A stretch of DNA of 9,840 nt from Acidobacteriaceae bacterium (GTDB taxonomy: Bacteria; Acidobacteriota; Terriglobia; Terriglobales; Acidobacteriaceae): NCBI GenBank assembly GCA_003140785.1, contig PLKY01000288.1, positions 17,451 through 27,290 on the forward strand, written 5' to 3'. The position numbers and the translations under genes were made by a program. Below the pieces are notes generated by a model that had not been told where the DNA came from, did no database searches, and worked only from the letters and a program-made list of their open reading frames with translations. Below are positions 6,358-9,840 of this stretch, in pieces (the first letter of the stretch is position 1; every line of letters starts with the position of its first letter).

Positions 6358-7224
6358 TCAGGCGACTGGTTCGTTTGGAAAACGCATTGAGTCGATACCC
6401 GCGTAGACTGCGAGCGCCATGCGGCTGGGAACAATCAATGTTGAGCCGTTCAGTCTGATCAGACCCTGATTCTTTAGGTCGGTTAGAGTGCGGGTGACTG
6501 TTTCGCGCGATGCACCAATGCATTCGCCGATTTCTTCATGAGTCAGCATGCACCGAATCTCAGTGCCACTCTTTGTCTTTTGGCCCTCTCTGCACCAATC
6601 AAGCACAAGCCGGGCGATCTTGGCCGGGACCGACGTTGCGAGTCCGAGTATCCGTAATCTCTCGCAGGATCGCCTGTAAAGAAGGCTTAACTCACGTATG
6701 ACGTTTTGGTAGGCAGCAGGATAATTCAACAGGAAGTCGAGAAAGTCTTGACGTTGCAAAGATGCGATTTTGCAAGGAAATCTCGCTTCCGCTCTGATCT
6801 CCGAGGAATCGCCGGATACGGCGGAAGAGAGCCCGAGGATATCTCCGGCTCCTGCGACTCCCACGAGAAAACGTCTTCCGTCCGGCGAATTCATCGATAC
6901 ATTCACTTCCCCTTCAAGCAGGAAGAGAATGCTGAAGGGTATCTGATCTTCCCCGATGAGAACTTCGGTGGGAGGACAATGGAAATGCGTCGCCAGCAGC
7001 TCAAAGTCGCGCCTCGCGTCGAATGACAGACCCCTGAAAAACTCGCCTGTTCCGCTAGGCCAGCGGGCGTCGTCCCATTTCAATTCCGATGAGACCAGCA
7101 TTGGGAATTCACCTGCGGAGCGCTTTTCGCAGATTTGAACCTTCCCCTCTGAGAAATCAGGTTCGCGGCGATGGAACCTAAATCTACTCCTGGTTTGGCT
7201 GTGAATCAGTTGCAAGAACCGCAT
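6358..7224 (-). CDS. Crp/Fnr family transcriptional regulator
   Basis: From the ATG at 7222-7224 (GGAGA 7 nt upstream) this is a 288-aa protein; the frame is open 69 codons further but would run into the upstream gene. A second possible start is Met42 (7101, AGGTG 9 nt upstream), giving 247 aa, closer to the family norm; the first 41 residues are basic and of unknown role. The effector domain spans about 60-165 (LEGEVNVSMNSPDGR, AGDILGLSSAVSG), a dimerisation helix about 168-195, and the winged HTH about 200-270. The HTH (LTHEEIGECIGASRETVTRTLTDL) keeps Arg240, Glu241 and Arg245, equivalent to CRP Arg180, Glu181 and Arg185, which read TGTGA. The cAMP contacts Glu72 and Arg82 of CRP are not conserved, and no Fe-S Cys cluster is seen, so the signal is unknown. 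It follows the receiver-like gene by 88 bp on the same strand. Confidence 0.93.
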   Translation of the reverse strand: MRFLQLIHSQTRSRFRFHRREPDFSEGKVQICEKRSAGEFPMLVSSELKWDDARWPSGTGEFFRGLSFDARRDFELLATHFHCPPTEVLIGEDQIPFSILFLLEGEVNVSMNSPDGRRFLVGVAGAGDILGLSSAVSGDSSEIRAEARFPCKIASLQRQDFLDFLLNYPAAYQNVIRELSLLYRRSCERLRILGLATSVPAKIARLVLDWCREGQKTKSGTEIRCMLTHEEIGECIGASRETVTRTLTDLKNQGLIRLNGSTLIVPSRMALAVYAGIDSMRFPNEPVA

Positions 7225-7312
7225 CGATTGTTCTCCGGCGTTTTGATTTGATTCCCTGGAGCACGAGATTCTTAAGCTGAGCGCGGTTTTCAAGAGAGGG
7301 TGCAGCTGCGTG

Positions 7313-7702
7313 TCAACTCGTGCCGCGCGGAATGGCCATATTTGCCGCAGGCATTCCAACCCGTTTGGCCAGTAGCTCGCCAATGCCGTGCAGCAGATCG
7401 TCCGGCTCATTCCGGATTGTCGCGTCCGCAAAGTGGTCGTGGTCGTTGGAAGACTCCGTAATGGATACCACCGGCAGGCTTGATCGGGTGGCTCGCGCTA
7501 CATACGCCAGCCTTTCTCGGCTCTCGCGAGGAAGAGAGTTGCCCAGGAGGATCAAATCGAAATCACCTTCTCGAAGGTGAGCAATCGCCTCTCGGATCGA
7601 TCTTGCCGGAGTGACGTAATAACCGGCAGACCGCCAGACAGAGTCTCGGACTGCCAGGAGTGACGAATCGAGGCCAACGGCGAGGACGACCGTTTTGGGC
7701 AT
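7313..7702 (-). CDS. Degenerate response-regulator receiver-like protein
   Basis: The start at 7700-7702 is chosen because GGAGA lies about 6 nt upstream and MPKTVVLAVG is the expected first strand; a longer open frame to 7774 lacks support. The 129-aa protein has the CheY-like alternation: strand 1 VVLAVGLDSS, helix 1, strand 3 FDLILLGNSLP (48-58), strand 4 LPVVSITES (76-84) and a final helix. The key residues are missing: the acidic pair is reduced to Asp12, the phosphoacceptor position after DLILL is Gly54/Asn55 instead of Asp, and the strand-5 Lys is replaced (TIRNEP). It should not be phosphorylated. Such receiver-like proteins without the Asp are, from memory, frequent in Acidobacteriota. 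There is no output domain. It is 88 bp upstream of the Crp/Fnr gene, probably in one transcript, and could act as a partner or scaffold, which is inferred. Confidence 0.85.
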   Translation of the reverse strand: MPKTVVLAVGLDSSLLAVRDSVWRSAGYYVTPARSIREAIAHLREGDFDLILLGNSLPRESRERLAYVARATRSSLPVVSITESSNDHDHFADATIRNEPDDLLHGIGELLAKRVGMPAANMAIPRGTS

Positions 7703-7721
7703 GAAGATCTCCGAATTTGGC

Positions 7722-7756
7722 AGGCACTTTCCGTGTGCCTTGGGGGTGACACGGAA
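7722..7756. repeat. Two overlapping inverted repeats in the leader of the receiver-like gene
   Basis: TTCCGTGT (7729-7736) pairs perfectly with ACACGGAA (7749-7756) across a 12-nt loop, and AGGCAC (7722-7727) pairs perfectly with GTGCCT (7735-7740) across 7 nt. The arms overlap at 7729-7740, so the two stems cannot form together. In the minus-strand transcript the second stem ends about 11 nt before the Shine-Dalgarno of the receiver-like gene. This could be an operator or an alternative RNA fold. Confidence 0.4.
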
Positions 7757-7974
7757 TTTCATTCTTACGCCCATTTATTGGCGGTGGCTGTTCAATACTG
7801 CTCATGTTCTAGATATGTTTTGGCTGTCGCGCAAAGAGCCGTGAAAAGGAAGGCACCACTGAAAGGCACGCCGCGAGAGAAGACGGCGTACAGATTTGGG
7901 TTCGTGTTTTTCCTGTTCGACGAAGAATACGGGCGCTGCATACGCGGCAATATTCAAGACGAGCGCCGTGTTGC

Positions 7975-8469
7975 TTAACGTTTTTCGAGCACGGCCACGA
8001 CCGTGTATTTTTCGGATTCGGTTTTCTTGCCTTCCGACCCGATAGGCCACTCGAGCCTGGCGCTCTTGCCTTTGAACTCCGCCTGCACGTGCTCGACGAG
8101 AGGCATGCCGCAACCGCGGCTGATGTAATTCCCTCTGGACGAATACTTGTTGATGCAGTTGAGGACCGCAACTCTTCCGTCGGGCAACAGCAGCGACAAC
8201 GTGGTGCCGATGACGTTGTAGGAGAGCGGGCTCGGGGTCGAGCCCGTTTCCATGACCTGGGTCGGGTTGTAGCAATCGGCATTGCCCACGTCGGCGGCGC
8301 AGTCCGGGCTGGCGGGGTTGGAATAACCAGGGATCAGAGCGCTGTATCCCGAGTCGCTATTCTGCCGGTAGAGTACGGTCGCGTCCAACTTCTGCGCGGA
8401 GACCGAGCCAACGCAGCACGCTAAACAATAAATTGCTATAGCTATACCCGTGCCCTTGGGCTTGCTCAT
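7975..8469 (-). CDS. Secreted hypothetical protein with four cysteines
   Basis: This 164-aa protein has a signal peptide (MSKPKGTGIAIAIYCLACCV, cleavage likely after Ala25 in SVSA/QKLD). The start is backed by GAGG 8 nt upstream. The mature part reads TVLYRQNSDSGYSALIPGYS, then a Cys-containing stretch (Cys57 and Cys66), GTTLSLLLPDGRVAVLNC (Cys105), NKYSSRGNYISRGCGMP (Cys120) and a beta-rich end. The cysteines could form two disulfides outside the cytoplasm. I have an impression of similar secreted proteins of unknown function in Acidobacteriota, but know no family name and assign no function. It stands alone; its nearest same-strand neighbour downstream starts 270 bp away. Confidence 0.86.
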   Translation of the reverse strand: MSKPKGTGIAIAIYCLACCVGSVSAQKLDATVLYRQNSDSGYSALIPGYSNPASPDCAADVGNADCYNPTQVMETGSTPSPLSYNVIGTTLSLLLPDGRVAVLNCINKYSSRGNYISRGCGMPLVEHVQAEFKGKSARLEWPIGSEGKKTESEKYTVVAVLEKR

Positions 8470-8796
8470 CTACGTTGCCTCTATATAGGTGTTCTTCTGA
8501 GTCTACGTGGGGCCTGAAGGAAATGCGGAACGAAGACTGGCCGATGCTTCCCGGAGGTAATGTGAGACGGTCTAGTACCTTCTTTGAGCCGGGACGGTCA
8601 CCCCGCTCGGAACCCCTCCCCCCGGTCTCTGGGAGCAAAGTCCTCATTCTGCTAGGTTTGCCGATAGGCCCGGGTCGCCAAACTCATCTGCCCATTGGGT
8701 TTATCCGCAGAGTCTTCTCAGCAAAGGAGTTAGACCCTTTGGCGTTTCATTGCTGCCGCAATCCAACTCTTTATTGTGACGTGGGACGGGAATTAA

Positions 8797-8810
8797 TCAG
8801 CAAAAGCTGA
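8797..8810 (-). terminator. Weak hairpin downstream of the PIN toxin gene
   Basis: TCAGC (8797-8801) and GCTGA (8806-8810) form a 5-bp stem with a 4-nt loop. On the minus strand the loop is TTTT and TTAATT follows. The stem is short and the tail imperfect, so this is at best a weak terminator for the toxin-antitoxin transcript, whose last stop is 49 bp away. Confidence 0.2.
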
Positions 8811-8815
8811 AGCAG

Positions 8816-8842
8816 ATCTTTCGCTCCGCTTGGGATGACGAG
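8816..8842. repeat. Possible copy of a dispersed acidobacterial intergenic repeat
   Basis: The core TTTCGCTCCGCTTGGGATGA (from 8819) resembles, from memory, short intergenic elements of the form TTCGCTCCGCTCGGGATGAC that recur in Acidobacteriota genomes. Only one copy is in this window, so the repeat status cannot be shown here. Confidence 0.3.
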
Positions 8843-8858
8843 ATTCACGAAACTGGAG

Positions 8859-9302
8859 TCAGCAGGCCGTGGCGAAAATATGGCCTTTCGCCGCGTAGGA
8901 CAGGAGTTTGCTGTCGCGGGTGATGACGCGGTAGCCGTGGAGACGGGCGGTGGCCGCGATGATCCTGTCGGCGGGATCGGCGGGCGGTGTTCCGGGTAAT
9001 GCCGTTGATGCGATCAGAAGTTTGGGAGTCAGCTCGGCCAGGCGGATTCCTGGAAGGGCGAGCAGAGTTTCAAACCAGACTTCGGGCGAGAGCGTGAGGT
9101 GCAGGCGCGCCTTCGAGGCGAGGATTCCGATCTCCCATGCGGTGATGGGTGAGACGTAGACGCCATAATTGGCGGTTCGCGCGGAGCGAATGGCGGCGCG
9201 GCTGGCTGGGGTAAGCGGCGCTCCGCTCATGAGCCAGATCGCGGCGCAGGTATCGAGAAGCACTGGCTCGCCCTGGTTGTGCAGAGGGACTTGCCGGACC
9301 AT
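8859..9302 (-). CDS. vapC: PIN-domain ribonuclease toxin (VapC family)
   Basis: This 147-aa protein is a PIN-domain nuclease. Acidic residues expected at the Mg2+ site are present: Asp17 in VLLDTCAAIWL, Glu57 in SPITAWEIGIL, Asp109 and Asp112 in PADPADRIIAATA, and Asp130 in VITRDSKLL. Type II toxins of this family cleave specific RNAs, often tRNAs or rRNA, until neutralised by the partner antitoxin. The target here is unknown. The ATG at 9300-9302 directly follows the antitoxin stop codon (TAA then ATG, no gap), and no separate ribosome binding site is needed if translation is coupled. The ten residues before strand 1 are slightly longer than usual. All active-site acids are intact, so the toxin is probably functional. 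Confidence 0.93.
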   Translation of the reverse strand: MVRQVPLHNQGEPVLLDTCAAIWLMSGAPLTPASRAAIRSARTANYGVYVSPITAWEIGILASKARLHLTLSPEVWFETLLALPGIRLAELTPKLLIASTALPGTPPADPADRIIAATARLHGYRVITRDSKLLSYAAKGHIFATAC

Positions 9303-9569
9303 TTACTGCTCGGCGTCCCAAACCTCGCCCGTGGGCTCGGTGAGATCGACTCCCGGGGCAACGGTGACGGTGCCGCGCATGGCGCCCCATAGGTCGAAGC
9401 TGTCTTCGCTGGCTTCGGGGAAGGGGATGATGGCGGCAATGGGGCGATTGTGCTTGAGCAGTACGATGCGGCCAGTCTTGCCCTGGGCAACGTCGTCGAT
9501 GAGGCCGAGGCACTGGGATTTGAAGGCGGTCACGCCGATGGAGGCTTCGCCTTTTGCCGATTTCGTCAT
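9303..9569 (-). CDS. Phd/YefM family antitoxin
   Basis: This 88-aa protein is the antitoxin partner of the PIN toxin. The start at 9567-9569 is chosen because GGAGGA lies 7 nt upstream; a longer frame to 9620 would run through the operator. The N-terminal DNA-binding/dimerisation domain has the Phd/YefM pattern: IGVTAFKSQCLGLIDDVAQG (11-30), then KTGRIVLLKHNRPIAAIIPF (31-50). The remaining acidic C-terminal tail (SEDSFDLWGAMRG, DLTEPTGEVWDAEQ) should wrap the toxin and block its active site. Phd/YefM proteins usually repress their own operon together with the toxin; a strong palindrome over the promoter supports that here. The pairing of a Phd-type antitoxin with a PIN toxin is common. Confidence 0.92.
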   Translation of the reverse strand: MTKSAKGEASIGVTAFKSQCLGLIDDVAQGKTGRIVLLKHNRPIAAIIPFPEASEDSFDLWGAMRGTVTVAPGVDLTEPTGEVWDAEQ

Positions 9570-9584
9570 GTGGGTTCCTCCGAT

Positions 9585-9607
9585 ATGGACCATATTATAT
9601 GGTCCAT
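9585..9607. promoter_or_regulatory. 23-bp operator palindrome over the toxin-antitoxin promoter
   Basis: The two 11-bp arms around T9596 are perfect inverted copies. Each arm contains a 9-bp box that is itself palindromic: ATGGACCAT (9585-9593) and ATGGTCCAT (9599-9607), centres 14 bp apart, giving four ATGG half sites. The site begins 16 nt upstream of the antitoxin start and encloses the -10 box. It is the obvious binding site for the Phd/YefM antitoxin or its complex with toxin. Confidence 0.75.
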
Positions 9608-9620
9608 TAATCAAGGTCAA
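9594..9620 (-). promoter_or_regulatory. Promoter of the toxin-antitoxin operon
   Basis: On the minus strand a perfect TATAAT (9594-9599) lies in the centre of the operator. TTGACC (9615-9620) is a -35 match at 15-bp spacing to TATAAT, or 17 bp to the overlapping TAATAT (9592-9597). Binding to the palindrome would cover the -10 box and block initiation. The -35 region is made of a tandem 6-bp unit (AAGGTC twice on the plus strand, 9613-9624). Confidence 0.55.
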
Positions 9621-9667
9621 GGTCTTGTGAAGAGAAACTAGGAAAGAGCGCGCGTCGTGACTTTTGC

Positions 9668-9840
9668 TTACATCCCTGAGATTTGGGCCACGCGTCGCGG
9701 AGAAGCGGCGGTGCGGATGTTGACGCGGACATCGACGCGCGAGCCGAGGCGGTTGATGATCGAGACGAGACGGTCGAGGGTGAAGCGATTCAGGTCGGCG
9801 TTGCGGATGCGCGAAAAATCGGCGGCTGCGATGCCGGTTT
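9668..9840 (-). CDS. HTH regulator, C-terminal part (HigA/HTH_37-like antitoxin); runs off right edge
   Basis: The minus-strand frame ends at TAA (9668-9670) and is open to the window edge, giving 57 visible codons with the N-terminus missing. The visible part reads TGIAAADFSRIRNADLNRF, then TLDRLVSIINRLGSRVDVRVNIR. This matches the recognition helix and following helix/strand of XRE-like antitoxins of the HTH_37 type (pattern: G-x3-x-FSRIR...G/NRFTLDRLMxIINxLGxxVEV), which usually partner RelE/HigB-like toxins. The partner gene, if any, would lie beyond 9840. It is 99 bp upstream of the Phd/YefM antitoxin on the same strand, so two toxin-antitoxin-type genes are adjacent. It is short and lacks its start, so the family call is likely but not certain. 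Confidence 0.8.
   Translation of the reverse strand, partial: TGIAAADFSRIRNADLNRFTLDRLVSIINRLGSRVDVRVNIRTAASPRRVAQISGM

Larger units (their letters stand above)
8470..8858. other. Gene-poor intergenic stretch
   Basis: This 389-bp stretch lies between the secreted hypothetical gene and the PIN toxin gene. Open frames crossing it have low-complexity or unrecognisable translations and no ribosome binding site. It contains a C-rich run (8613-8623), a small hairpin (8797-8810) and a possible dispersed-repeat copy (8816-8842). I see no tRNA or other structured RNA. It is a plausible place for decayed sequence, but nothing specific can be identified. Confidence 0.6.

Noticed and set aside
7747..7762. 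Second CRP-type site (GGTGACACGGAATTTCA) before the receiver-like gene
   Set aside because: Only one half site is recognisable; the other half matches TCACA poorly.
8613..8623. C-run that would give a G-quadruplex on the minus strand
   Set aside because: The run is CCCCTCCCCCC. The minus strand offers three G-tracts of four or more nearby, but not four separable tracts of three with loops, so a canonical quadruplex is not supported.
8475..8810. 111-codon plus-strand frame in the gene-poor stretch
   Set aside because: The translation has no recognisable domain, there is no Shine-Dalgarno near its ATG, and the composition does not look coding.

Overview
The window looks like chromosomal DNA of a soil-type Acidobacteriota bacterium (class Terriglobia or a close relative). 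This is inferred from the mix of genes: secreted S10 and M19 peptidases, a receiver-like protein with no phosphoacceptor Asp, a Crp/Fnr regulator with a GLSSAVSG-type effector domain, and small secreted proteins of types I associate with this phylum. No rRNA, tRNA, CRISPR array, insertion sequence or phage gene is visible.

Layout. From 1 to 3486 three minus-strand genes encode exported proteins: a secreted protein cut by the left edge (possibly esterase-like), an S10 serine carboxypeptidase-like peptidase and an M19 membrane dipeptidase. Together the two peptidases suggest extracytoplasmic peptide breakdown. From 3646 to 5503 lie small single genes: an 81-aa protein with an unassigned fold, a divergent SRPBCC/AHSA1-type protein, an exported probable lipoprotein, and a convergent VOC-fold protein.

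The 5504-7760 block is the most interesting part. A CRP-type palindrome (CGTGA-N6-TCACA) lies 45 bp upstream of a gene for a cyclic-nucleotide-binding-type domain with no DNA-binding domain. Convergent to it is a Crp/Fnr regulator whose recognition helix keeps the Arg-Glu-(3)-Arg contact pattern of CRP. The regulator follows a phosphorylation-incompetent receiver-like gene, probably in the same transcript, and overlapping inverted repeats sit in that transcript's presumed leader. These pieces could form one local circuit, which is an inference.

From 7975 to the right end: a secreted Cys-containing hypothetical protein, a gene-poor stretch of about 390 bp with a possible dispersed-repeat copy, and a type II toxin-antitoxin pair (Phd/YefM-like antitoxin and PIN toxin) joined stop-to-start. 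The pair's promoter carries a 23-bp palindrome over a perfect TATAAT. The last feature is the C-terminal part of an HTH regulator resembling HigA/HTH_37 antitoxins, cut by the right edge.

Most minus-strand genes are close together, but few are tightly coupled. The clear operon candidates are receiver-Crp (88-bp gap) and antitoxin-toxin (0-bp gap).
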